DNA from: Albibeggiatoa sp964388965
GTDB lineage: Bacteria > Pseudomonadota > Gammaproteobacteria > Beggiatoales > Beggiatoaceae
Reading direction: 5' to 3'
NCBI GenBank assembly: GCA_964388965.1
Contig: CAYMCP010000076.1
Coordinates: 1-16,355, forward strand
Length of the DNA: 16,355 nt
Of the stretch, positions 1 through 7,432 are shown in pieces. Position numbers and translations under genes: made by a program. How positions within the stretch are numbered: position 1 is the stretch's first letter; each line of letters begins with the position of its first letter. The notes below the pieces were generated by a model that did not search any database, was not told the origin of the DNA, and worked only from the letters and a program-made list of their open reading frames with translations.

Positions 1-168
1 GTTACAAAATAGATTTTATACTGCTAAATAATTTATAAATTATTGACATATTTTTTATAAAAAACCATAATTATATTTTATAATTAAAAGCTTGTAAAAA
101 CTATAATGTATATGCTACCTTTAGTTGCGCTTGTTAGGACTCTCAACGCTATAAATAAAAGCTATTAC

Positions 169-204
169 GCCAAGCCACCGTTAAGAGGATGGGAGAGGTT
201 TGGC
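169..204 (+). other. Stem-loop upstream of the TnpB tail
   Basis: Positions 169-176 (GCCAAGCC) can pair with 197-204 (GGTTTGGC) over 8 bp with one G-U, leaving a 20-nt loop. It lies just before the TnpB remnant, in a stretch with no convincing reading frame. It could belong to the structured RNA scaffold that overlaps tnpB 3' ends, or be incidental. Nothing else was recognised in 1-248, which is very AT-rich up to about 115. Confidence 0.3.
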
Positions 205-248
205 TAAAAAGCTGCCTGAAGTCGTCACAGTTTTGACCGTAAGACTGA

Positions 249-383
249 GTTGCTTCCTCCTGTCGTAGAAAGATTCACAAAATGGGAGGTAAAAAAATGA
301 AATGTGGTTGCGGGGCGAAAGTGGAGCAAGATTTAAATGGCGCACGCGGAATTTTTCTGCGTGTTTTGGCGATTGCGCCCTGA
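249..383 (+). pseudogene. C-terminal remnant of an IS200/IS605-type TnpB
   Basis: Seen: an open stretch of 44 codons, bounded upstream by a stop at 246-248, ends in TGA at 381-383. It reads like the tail of an OrfB/TnpB zinc ribbon: C..KIHKMGGKK, then KCGCGAK, then DLNGARGIFLRVL. Known: TnpB proteins end with CxxC...CxxCG followed by (D/E)xDxNGArNIxLR. Here the first cysteine pair is degenerate and everything upstream (the RuvC catalytic core) is missing, so this cannot be an active nuclease. An ATG at 297 is preceded by GGGAGG (284-289) at good spacing, but those bases also encode the conserved Gly-Gly of the ribbon, so I do not call a separate small gene. In functional elements the 3' end of tnpB also encodes the guide RNA scaffold; a 7-bp stem at 343-349/357-363 lies here. 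Confidence 0.72.
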
Positions 384-418
384 TCTAAAATTATTCAAGT
401 TTGCATTGGCTAATACTT

Positions 419-435
419 CTAACACATTTTGTTAG
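419..435 (+). other. Perfect small palindrome between TnpB tail and TnpB head
   Basis: CTAACA (419-424) and TGTTAG (430-435) form a perfect 6-bp hairpin with a 5-nt loop. It lies between the stop of the upstream TnpB remnant and the start of the downstream truncated tnpB. IS200/IS605 elements carry subterminal imperfect palindromes that are recognised as single-stranded hairpins by TnpA, so the position fits an element end. A role as a weak transcription terminator (followed by ATTTTATT) is also possible. Confidence 0.4.
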
Positions 436-467
436 ATTTTATTAAAAAAGTAACAGGAAGCGACTTA

Positions 468-1007
468 ATGATTATTACCCATCGTATCGCGCTGAATCTG
501 AACGATGAACAAGCCGCCTACTGCCAAGAAGTAGCAAATGCGGCTCGTTTTACCTACAACTGGGCATTAGCACGCTGGAATGAACAATATCAGGCTTACA
601 AGGAAGACAATAGCAAGCCTAAGCCCTCACAAACGGCATTATGTGAAGAACTCAATATGGTTAAACGCGAGTTATTCCCTTGGATGCTAAAAGTAATTGA
701 AAATGTACCCAAAATGGCTATTATCCAACTTGGTGAAGATTTTAAAAATTTCTTTGCAGGACGTGCGGAATGCCCGCAGTTCAAAAAAAAGAAGAAAACC
801 CAAAATAGTTTTACCATCAGCAGTGATCAATTTAGCCTTGACGATTCGTACATACATATTCCTAATCTAGGCAGGGTTCAGATGTGTGAATCATTAAAAT
901 TAAAAGGTAAAGCATTATCTGCCACTATCTCGCGCACCGCTAATCAGTGGTTTGTGAGCATCGAAGTTGATGCCAGACGCACGACATATTTACCCAAAGC
1001 CGAATAA
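468..1007 (+). pseudogene. Truncated TnpB (IS200/IS605-type), N-terminal part only
   Basis: Seen: 179 codons beginning MIITHRIALNLNDEQ, with ...AARFTYNWALARWNEQY and ...QFKKKKKTQNSF. This is the N-terminal OrfB helix-turn-helix/wedge region of TnpB. Known: full TnpB is about 370-420 aa and carries RuvC Asp/Glu residues and a C-terminal zinc ribbon. Here the homologous reading stops around VSIEVD, followed by about ten unrelated codons and a stop, so the whole RuvC nuclease is lost. I chose ATG 468 because AGGAAG at 455-460 gives a 7-nt spacing; the frame extends upstream to a TTG at 429, but that part lies in the palindromic element end. No TnpA transposase gene is present, so the element could move only with help from elsewhere. 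Expression of an inactive fragment cannot be excluded. Confidence 0.8.
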
Positions 1008-1332
1008 AGCGATACTTAAAAACTTGTTGATAAAAAGCGGAATAAGTTGCGATAACGTCTCATTAATTGCCTATAAATTGCAAGTTGGAAAAATAATAAC
1101 TCATAATATAGTTAGCTTTTGATACGGAATTAACATTTAATCTACGGATTAATGCTTATTTTTCTGCACTCCATTGATCTCATTCAACTTACTAAAAACT
1201 GTCCAACGTGTCACTTTTCAATATACAAAAAAATATAAATACTGTCTTGAATCAAAAATTATCAATCGCAAATCGAAAAGTATCCCTATTTAGTATACAA
1301 TTCGCAGAAATTTAGTTTTGTACTTCAAATCA
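1008..1332. other. Gene-free stretch between TnpB fragment and kinase gene
   Basis: No supported coding region. It should carry the promoter of the signalling cluster. The sequence TATACAAT (1294-1301) resembles a -10 box, but I see no matching -35 at 16-18 nt. A 24-nt stretch at 1195-1218 resembles the hairpin at 10429-10452 (20 of 24 identical, counted by hand), suggesting a degenerate copy of a dispersed repeat. Confidence 0.5.
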
Positions 1333-3939
1333 ATGAAAAGGTCTTTTTCTCAAATTCAGCGACAAAGTTTAAGCCACCTTTGTTGTTTGTTCATGTTCCT
1401 ATGCCACTATCCCGTAGCAGCCGACTTGTTACAAGCCCCTCATAAAAATAAAGTGTTTAAAATTATCGTGCAACAACAAAAAGACCGCACAGATTTAATA
1501 CAACATGCGCAAGCTACTGTAAATTATCTAAATAGTATCTTTACCGATATTCGTTTTGATATGCAAATCGACACCGCTGAAAATGTTATTAAACAGGCAG
1601 CGCAATTTGATTTCATGTTCGTGAATCCCTATGTTGCCATGCAATTAGAAATGAATCAACGTAAACAACTGGTTGCGACGCTACGCCATTGGATTGATAA
1701 GCAAGCACAACAACAATTAAGTAATGTCTTGTTTACTCTCAAAAAAAGAGATGATATTCATACTTCGACTGATGTGCGTGGTAAATTACTCGCCTTTGTA
1801 GATGAATATAGCTTTTCAGGTTGGCTGTTAACCCAATATCAACTGCAAAATGACATGGATTTAAATAAACAAGTTCATCTACGCCCACAAGCCAGTACAC
1901 TTGAACTTATTGAAAAATTACAAAAAAAATCAGTAGATGTCGGTAGTTTACCCAGTGGCGTACTCGAACAATTACAGCAACAAGGTAAAATCGAACTTGA
2001 ACAATTCAAAATTTTAAACCCCAAACAAGATGAATTACCCTTGCAACACAGTGGAGATTTATATCCAGAATGGGCATGGATGGCATCGCCACACGTTTCT
2101 CAGCCCATGTTAGATAACGTTGCTATTAGCTTGCTGACTATGCCGCGCAAAATAAATTACAGCTGGGGAATTCCCGCTAATTACCAAACTGTACATCAAG
2201 TATTACAAGCGTTGCATCGCCCACCCTACGAGAATTATGGAAAAATTACGCTTAATGAATTATTTAAACAATATAGCAATTGGTTTTATTTTGCCCTAAT
2301 CGTATTATCTATCATTTTGATAGCTACGCTAAATTTTAGTTTTTTATATCGTAAAATTAGTAAAGTACAAGCCAATTTAGAAGCTGAATTGAAAGAACGT
2401 TTGCGTACTGAAGAGGCACTACAAGCTGCCATTGAGCAAGCAGAATTATCTAATCGTTCTAAAAGTCAATTTTTAGCGAATATGAGTCATGAATTGCGTA
2501 CACCATTAAACGCAATCATAGGTTACAGCGAAATGTTGCAAGAAGAGGCTGAAGATTTAGCTCAAACTAATTATTTACCAGATTTAAAAAAAATTCATAA
2601 TGCAGGTAAACATTTGTTAGCTTTGATTAATGATATTTTGGATTTATCTAAAATCGAAGCAGGTAAAATGGACTTATACCTAGAAACATTTAATATTAAC
2701 GATATGATTAATGATGTCGCTACAACGATCCAGCCCCTAATTGATAAAAATCGTAACCATTTTGAAATCCACTGCATTGATGATTTAGGTACAATGCACG
2801 CAGATTTGACTAAAGTGCGCCAAAATTTATTTAACTTACTCAGTAATGCGAGTAAATTTACTAAAAGTGGTAATATTGCTCTATACGTTACTCGTGAAAC
2901 AGCAGGTGGTAATGATTGGGTCGTGTTTCGCGTTTGTGACAGTGGCATTGGTATGGGAATAGAGCAACAAAAAAAAATATTTTCCGCCTTTACTCAAGCA
3001 GATGCTTCAACTACGCGCCAATTTGGTGGTACTGGTTTAGGCTTAACGATTACAAAAAAATTCTGTGAAATGATGGGCGGTGACATACAAGTTGAAAGTC
3101 AAGAAGGTGTAGGTAGTACTTTCATCATTCGCTTGCCTGCCACTGTGGTTGAGGAAATCTTGGATGATGACGAAATAGCACCAAGACGGATTTATCAAGG
3201 GCGTATACTAATTGTTGATCGTGATACGCATTTGCGTGATAACCTAAAACGTGCACTCGTCGAACAAGGCTACGAAGTGTATGTTGCCACCGATGCCAAA
3301 CAGGCTTTGAAACTGACATATAAAACTTATCCTAATTTTGTAATATTAGATTCAGAAATACCAGAGGGTTGGTCAATTCTAGTCAATTTTAAAACCAATA
3401 CAGATTTACAACACATACCTGTTATTGTCGCCACGCAGCAAGATCATCAAGTACGTGCGAATTCATTGGGTGCGGTAGCTTATTTAAAAAAACCATTTGC
3501 AATGACAACGTTATTAGCATTATTACAAATCCATAGAACTCAAAAACATTGGTCATGTTTGATTATTGAAGATGACATTTATTCCCGAACCGCCTTAGTA
3601 CGTTTGTTAGAGCGTGCCAATTGGTTTGTATTTGAAGCGCATAACGGACAAATGGGATTACGCTTTATCCGACAGCATCGACCAGATTTGATTTTATTAG
3701 ATTTAAATTTACCAGAAATGAATGGATTTGAATTTATTCGCCAGTTACGCGCTAAATCGCAATGGCATTCGATACCTATCATTATCATTACTGCCAGAGA
3801 TTTAAGTTCTACAGAGCAAAAACGTTTACATGGTGAAGTAGAGTCCATATTATTCAAAGGGACTTACACACGAGAACAATTGCTTGATACAATAGATGGT
3901 CTAGTTTATGCAGCAGCTCCCGATGGCAAGGATACATAA
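1333..3939 (+). CDS. Hybrid sensor histidine kinase with PhnD-like periplasmic sensor and two receivers
   Basis: An 868-aa membrane sensor kinase. In order: a signal-peptide-like N-terminus (basic MKRS, then a hydrophobic stretch ending PVAA, about residue 30); a periplasmic domain resembling the PhnD/phosphonate-type solute-binding family (about 40-300); a membrane helix (about 317-340); a coiled linker; the HisKA box SHELRTP with phospho-acceptor His386; an HATPase domain with N-box Asn501/Asn505, G1 box DSGIGM (from Asp536) and GGTGLGL (565-571); receiver 1 (about 625-735) with Asp673; receiver 2 (about 745-860) with Asp790 in LLDLNLPEMNG. Receiver 1 is atypical: its acidic pocket reads VDRD instead of a DD/ED pair, and SEIPEGWS replaces the usual MPxxDG. 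Receiver 2 looks canonical. ATG 1333 is preferred to TTG 1318 because it gives a normal signal peptide; neither has a clear Shine-Dalgarno. The gene is followed after 88 nt by a receiver gene. The ligand cannot be read from sequence. Confidence 0.93.
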   Translation: MKRSFSQIQRQSLSHLCCLFMFLCHYPVAADLLQAPHKNKVFKIIVQQQKDRTDLIQHAQATVNYLNSIFTDIRFDMQIDTAENVIKQAAQFDFMFVNPYVAMQLEMNQRKQLVATLRHWIDKQAQQQLSNVLFTLKKRDDIHTSTDVRGKLLAFVDEYSFSGWLLTQYQLQNDMDLNKQVHLRPQASTLELIEKLQKKSVDVGSLPSGVLEQLQQQGKIELEQFKILNPKQDELPLQHSGDLYPEWAWMASPHVSQPMLDNVAISLLTMPRKINYSWGIPANYQTVHQVLQALHRPPYENYGKITLNELFKQYSNWFYFALIVLSIILIATLNFSFLYRKISKVQANLEAELKERLRTEEALQAAIEQAELSNRSKSQFLANMSHELRTPLNAIIGYSEMLQEEAEDLAQTNYLPDLKKIHNAGKHLLALINDILDLSKIEAGKMDLYLETFNINDMINDVATTIQPLIDKNRNHFEIHCIDDLGTMHADLTKVRQNLFNLLSNASKFTKSGNIALYVTRETAGGNDWVVFRVCDSGIGMGIEQQKKIFSAFTQADASTTRQFGGTGLGLTITKKFCEMMGGDIQVESQEGVGSTFIIRLPATVVEEILDDDEIAPRRIYQGRILIVDRDTHLRDNLKRALVEQGYEVYVATDAKQALKLTYKTYPNFVILDSEIPEGWSILVNFKTNTDLQHIPVIVATQQDHQVRANSLGAVAYLKKPFAMTTLLALLQIHRTQKHWSCLIIEDDIYSRTALVRLLERANWFVFEAHNGQMGLRFIRQHRPDLILLDLNLPEMNGFEFIRQLRAKSQWHSIPIIIITARDLSSTEQKRLHGEVESILFKGTYTREQLLDTIDGLVYAAAPDGKDT

Positions 3940-3966
3940 CAAGGCACTGCATGAGATGATACAATG

Positions 3967-3981
3967 TGTAAATTTTTTACA
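3967..3981. other. Palindrome between kinase and receiver genes
   Basis: TGTAAA-TTT-TTTACA is a perfect 6-bp inverted repeat in the 88-nt gap, too AT-rich to be a strong terminator. It may be a regulator site or incidental. The gap itself leaves room for a separate promoter for the downstream pair, but I do not see a convincing one. Confidence 0.3.
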
Positions 3982-4027
3982 AAATACGAATTTTTGATAC
4001 AGATTTGCAGTTCAAAGGAGAATTTCA

Positions 4028-4393
4028 ATGCCCAAGATATTATTGGTAGAAGATAATGAAATGAACCGCGATATGCTATCCCGGCGCTTGACTCGTAAAG
4101 GCTTCGAGGTCGTGATTGCTGTTGACGGAGGGCAAGGCGTTGATATGGCGCATTCAGAAAACCCTGATTTAATTTTAATGGATATGAGTTTACCTGTTAA
4201 AGACGGCTGGACTGCAACCAAAGAAATTAAAGCAGATGAGACGACAAAAAATGTGCCCATTATTGCTTTAACTGCTCATGCCATGTCGGGCGACCGCGAG
4301 CAAGCATTAGCTGCCGGTTGTGATGATTATGATACAAAACCGATTGAATTACCTCGCTTACTTGGTAAAATCCAAGCACTTTTAGGCTCTTAA
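4028..4393 (+). CDS. Single-domain response regulator (CheY/DivK-like)
   Basis: A 121-aa stand-alone receiver. Seen: the acidic pair Glu8/Asp9 (LLVEDNEMNRD), phospho-acceptor Asp52 in LILMDMSLPVKDG, the conserved Thr in IIALTAHAM and Lys104 in DTKPIELP, so all phosphotransfer residues are present. There is no output domain, so it should act as a phosphate shuttle or by protein contact. The EDNEMNRDML and LTAHAM signatures are typical of DivK-type receivers that travel with hybrid kinases. AAGGAG (4015-4020) lies 7 nt before the ATG, a strong ribosome site. The next gene begins 18 nt after its stop, so the two are very probably co-transcribed. The likely partners are the kinase upstream and the histidine-repeat protein downstream; this is inferred from position. 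Confidence 0.93.
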   Translation: MPKILLVEDNEMNRDMLSRRLTRKGFEVVIAVDGGQGVDMAHSENPDLILMDMSLPVKDGWTATKEIKADETTKNVPIIALTAHAMSGDREQALAAGCDDYDTKPIELPRLLGKIQALLGS

Positions 4394-4411
4394 AATCTCA
4401 GAACAATTCAG

Positions 4412-6922
4412 ATGTCGGACTTAGTACGCTCAAATGAGATCAGCGATGCACAATTAATGGACATGCAGGATAGGTTACAAATTCCAACGCATACCGTAAT
4501 TGGCTACATTGAAACATTACTTACTAATGCTAGAGTAAATTCGGCATGGGGTGAGTTTGTGCCTGATATTCAGAAAATGTTACAAGCCGCTAAACAATTG
4601 TCTTCACAAATTTCCCATACTTTCGATAAAAATAGTTATTCTGGTGGAAAAGTAGACATCAAGGCATTTGGTTCAACCGTTCGTCATGATTTGCGTACAC
4701 CAATTAATGCAATTTTAGGTTATGGTGAAATGATACAAGAAGATTTAGTTAATGATCTTCACGGCGAACAAGCTTGCGATGATATTGAAAAAGTTTTGAA
4801 TTATGCCAAAAAATTATTGACTCTAATTGATGAGTTGGGACGAATTAGTAAAAATATTGTAGAGCCTGTTGAAAAAAAGGCAGACAACAACGAGACAGAT
4901 CATTTATTACAAATTGGCAACCAACTTAAAGAATTAATTCAAGAAGTGGTCTTATTGGCAAGTGAATTATCACTATATGCGCAAGTTAAACCAAAATGGC
5001 AAGTATTTATTGATGATTTACAAAAAATTCTAAAAGCAGGGCAAAATTTATCTTGCCAAATAGATGCTTTATTTGACGAAAAATTGTACGAAAATGGCGC
5101 GGTTGATCCTGAAAGTTTTTCAACCACTGTGCGGCATGATTTGAGAACCCCAATTAATGCTTTAATAGGTTTTAGCGAGTTGCTTTTAGAAGAATTTGAA
5201 CAGGATTCTGAAGAACAAGAAGCTTGTCAAAAATTAGAAAAAATTGGTAAATTATCAAAAAAACTATTATCTATTATTGAAGAATTAGGTATTATTAAGA
5301 AAAAACAATCTTCTCATAATAATATATCAAACAACCCAAGAAACAGAAGAACACCTGAGCCTGACCATGATTTGATTGATATTGGCGTAGATTTATCTGG
5401 TCTTACTTCAAGTATTTATGCGCATATTCAAGTATTATTGGAATACGGTAAATCAAATGCGAGTTATCAGAGTTTTGTGCCCGATCTGCATAGAATGCTG
5501 GGGGCTGTAGAGCAGTTATCGAGCCTCATTAAAAAAGTGTTTGCAAAAGAGCGTTTTCCAAATGGCAGAACGAATGAGCATAGTTTTAGTTCAACTGTTC
5601 GTCATGATTTATGTACACCAATCAATGCGTTAGTTGGTTTTGGTGAAATGTTATTAGAAGATTTAGATCATGAAGCACAACGCAAAGTAGGTAATGATTT
5701 AAATAAAATTCTAAGTCTTTCACGAGCGTTACTTAATTTGGTTAATGATTTAAATTTCTTTAACGATAAAAACGAGCAAGAGCAGTTAAACGTATCAGAA
5801 GAAGTTGGTAGCACAATTATTGATATAGTGACTCAACCGACTGTCAAACCGGTTGTTCACGATGCTGTTACTCAAGGCGAAGCGCGCTTACTCGTTGTAG
5901 ATGATAAAGAAAGTAATCGCGAGCTTTTGTTGCGACGTTTAAGTAAACAAGGTTTTATCATTGATACCGCAGCCGACGGGCAACAAGCATTGGATGCGGT
6001 AAAAAAATATAATTATGATTTAATCTTGCTTGACGTGATTATGCCCGGTATTGATGGTTTTCAAGTGTTAGAACAATTAAAAAAAGATAGTAAACAAAAA
6101 CATATTCCAGTATTAATGATTTCTGCATTAGATGAAATTGATGGTGTGGTGCGCTGTATCACTATGGGTGCAGAAGATTTTATTCAAAAACCATTTAATC
6201 AAGTTATACTTAATGTAAAAATTACTGCTTCATTAGATCGTAAGCGTTTGCGTGATCGGGAACATGCGTTTATGGAACGTTTGCAAGCAGAGCAGGAAAA
6301 ATCAGAAAAATTATTATTAAACGTCCTACCTAAACCCATTGCAGACCGCTTAAAACGTAATGAGCGTACTATTGCAGATACTTTTCCTGAAGCAACGGTA
6401 TTGTTTTCGGATTTGGTTGGTTTTACTGAGTTGTCCACTGGTATTTCAGCATCGGAACTGGTTGAAAAACTAAATGAAATTTTTTTAGCGTTCGACATAT
6501 TGACAGAGTTGCACGGTTTGGAAAAAATTAAGACCATCGGCGATGCGTATATGCTAGTTGGTGGTTTGCCTACGCCACGCCCAGACCACGCTGAAGCAGT
6601 TGCTGATATGGCAATTGATATGTTTGATGCAATTGATCGTTTAAATCGTCAACATGGTGAAAATTTTGAAATTCGGGTAGGGATTCACACAGGACCTGTT
6701 GTTGCAGGCGTGATTGGTAAAAATAAATTTAATTATGATTTATGGGGCGAAACGGTAAATATCGCTAGTCGGATGGAATCGCATGGTGTGCCCGGAAAAA
6801 TTCAAGTCTCTGATGTAACCTACAAAAAAATTAAAGATAGGTTTAACTTAGATTATCGTGGTCCAATTGACGTAAAAGGTAAGGGTTTAATGATAACGTA
6901 TTTTTTATCGGGTAGAAAATAG
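4412..6922 (+). CDS. Triple DHp-like repeat / receiver / class III adenylate cyclase
   Basis: An 836-aa, apparently cytoplasmic protein with no membrane segment. Seen: three tandem repeats of about 150 aa (roughly 20-145, 166-293, 325-450), each with a helical lead-in and a histidine box STVRHDLRTPINA-like, His92, His242 and His398; in the third the box Arg is Cys401. No HATPase motifs (N, G1, G2 boxes) follow any of them, so the protein cannot autophosphorylate on its own. Then a receiver (about 491-610; Asp497/Asp498, Asp541, Lys593), a signalling helix, and a class III nucleotide cyclase (about 656-833). Cyclase residues are complete: metal Asp667 and Asp711, purine-selecting Lys707 and Asp776 (the adenylate cyclase pair), Asn783 and Arg787. 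Expected reaction: ATP to cAMP plus pyrophosphate. It is translationally close to the receiver gene (18-nt gap) with a weak ribosome site. Inference: the histidines receive or pass phosphate from the upstream kinase, or merely serve as dimerisation bundles. Confidence 0.92.
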   Translation: MSDLVRSNEISDAQLMDMQDRLQIPTHTVIGYIETLLTNARVNSAWGEFVPDIQKMLQAAKQLSSQISHTFDKNSYSGGKVDIKAFGSTVRHDLRTPINAILGYGEMIQEDLVNDLHGEQACDDIEKVLNYAKKLLTLIDELGRISKNIVEPVEKKADNNETDHLLQIGNQLKELIQEVVLLASELSLYAQVKPKWQVFIDDLQKILKAGQNLSCQIDALFDEKLYENGAVDPESFSTTVRHDLRTPINALIGFSELLLEEFEQDSEEQEACQKLEKIGKLSKKLLSIIEELGIIKKKQSSHNNISNNPRNRRTPEPDHDLIDIGVDLSGLTSSIYAHIQVLLEYGKSNASYQSFVPDLHRMLGAVEQLSSLIKKVFAKERFPNGRTNEHSFSSTVRHDLCTPINALVGFGEMLLEDLDHEAQRKVGNDLNKILSLSRALLNLVNDLNFFNDKNEQEQLNVSEEVGSTIIDIVTQPTVKPVVHDAVTQGEARLLVVDDKESNRELLLRRLSKQGFIIDTAADGQQALDAVKKYNYDLILLDVIMPGIDGFQVLEQLKKDSKQKHIPVLMISALDEIDGVVRCITMGAEDFIQKPFNQVILNVKITASLDRKRLRDREHAFMERLQAEQEKSEKLLLNVLPKPIADRLKRNERTIADTFPEATVLFSDLVGFTELSTGISASELVEKLNEIFLAFDILTELHGLEKIKTIGDAYMLVGGLPTPRPDHAEAVADMAIDMFDAIDRLNRQHGENFEIRVGIHTGPVVAGVIGKNKFNYDLWGETVNIASRMESHGVPGKIQVSDVTYKKIKDRFNLDYRGPIDVKGKGLMITYFLSGRK

Positions 6923-7001
6923 CAGTGATTAACAATAAAAAAATATTATTCCTTTCTAAATATAGATAAAATTTCATAATTTTTAATCAAGGAGTATGAG
7001 C

Positions 7002-7289
7002 ATGGCAAATGAAGGTTATCATGAACCTATTGAAGAACTTTCCGATGAAACGAAAGATATGCACAGAGCAATCGTGTCGTTAATGGAAGAATTGGAAGCT
7101 GTAGACTGGTATAACCAACGTGTAGATGCGTGTAAAGATGGGGAGTTAAAAGCTATCTTGGCGCATAATCGAGATGAGGAAAAAGAACACGCTGCAATGG
7201 TATTAGAGTGGATTCGTCGTAAAGATTCTAGCTTTGATAAAGAATTAAAAGATTATTTGTTTACTGAAAAATCGATTGCACATCATTAA
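7002..7289 (+). CDS. EncFtn-type ferritin-like ferroxidase (orphan)
   Basis: A 95-aa all-helical protein of the encapsulated-ferritin family, matching my memory of the Rhodospirillum rubrum protein along most of its length (HEPIE, HRAIVSLMEELEAVDWY, ILAHNRDEEKEHAAM.LEW.RR). Family iron ligands are present: Glu29, Glu30 and Glu32, Trp36 and Tyr37, and Glu59/Glu60 with His63. Known: these proteins assemble into an annular decamer that oxidises Fe(II) and pass iron into an encapsulin shell. Two ATGs compete; AAGGAG (6989-6994) is only 1 nt from ATG 6996 but 7 nt from ATG 7002, so I take 7002. Odd points: the protein ends at IAHH right after the ferroxidase core, without a recognisable encapsulin-docking tail, and no encapsulin gene lies nearby. 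It is preceded by an 80-nt gap after the cyclase gene. Confidence 0.92.
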   Translation: MANEGYHEPIEELSDETKDMHRAIVSLMEELEAVDWYNQRVDACKDGELKAILAHNRDEEKEHAAMVLEWIRRKDSSFDKELKDYLFTEKSIAHH

Positions 7290-7334
7290 TTATTTTGAAA
7301 ATCAATCGAAATATCACGTTTTTGTAAAATTAAA

Positions 7335-7432
7335 TAAGGTGTAAAATTTATTTCCTAAATCATCGTATCCTACGTGCGGAGCGTTAGAAAAACAGATTTT
7401 GCACCTTAATTTACACTTAGGAGTTACGCAGT
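7335..7432. repeat. Inverted repeats ending in an IS-end-like sequence
   Basis: Positions 7335-7347 (TAAGGTGTAAAAT) and 7396-7408 (ATTTTGCACCTTA) are inverted repeats differing at one base; a third related stretch (ACACTTAGG) follows at 7413-7421. Then TTAGGAGTTACGCAG (7418-7432) resembles terminal sequences I associate with insertion sequences in filamentous sulfur bacteria and cyanobacteria; this is from memory and unverified. Homology of the downstream membrane-protein remnant begins immediately after it, so it probably marks an old insertion or deletion endpoint. Confidence 0.4.

Noticed and set aside
297..383. A 28-codon small gene with an apparently good ribosome site (GGGAGG)
   Set aside because: Its product is the conserved end of the TnpB zinc ribbon, and the same frame continues upstream with TnpB-like residues; the ribosome-site-like bases encode the conserved Gly-Gly.
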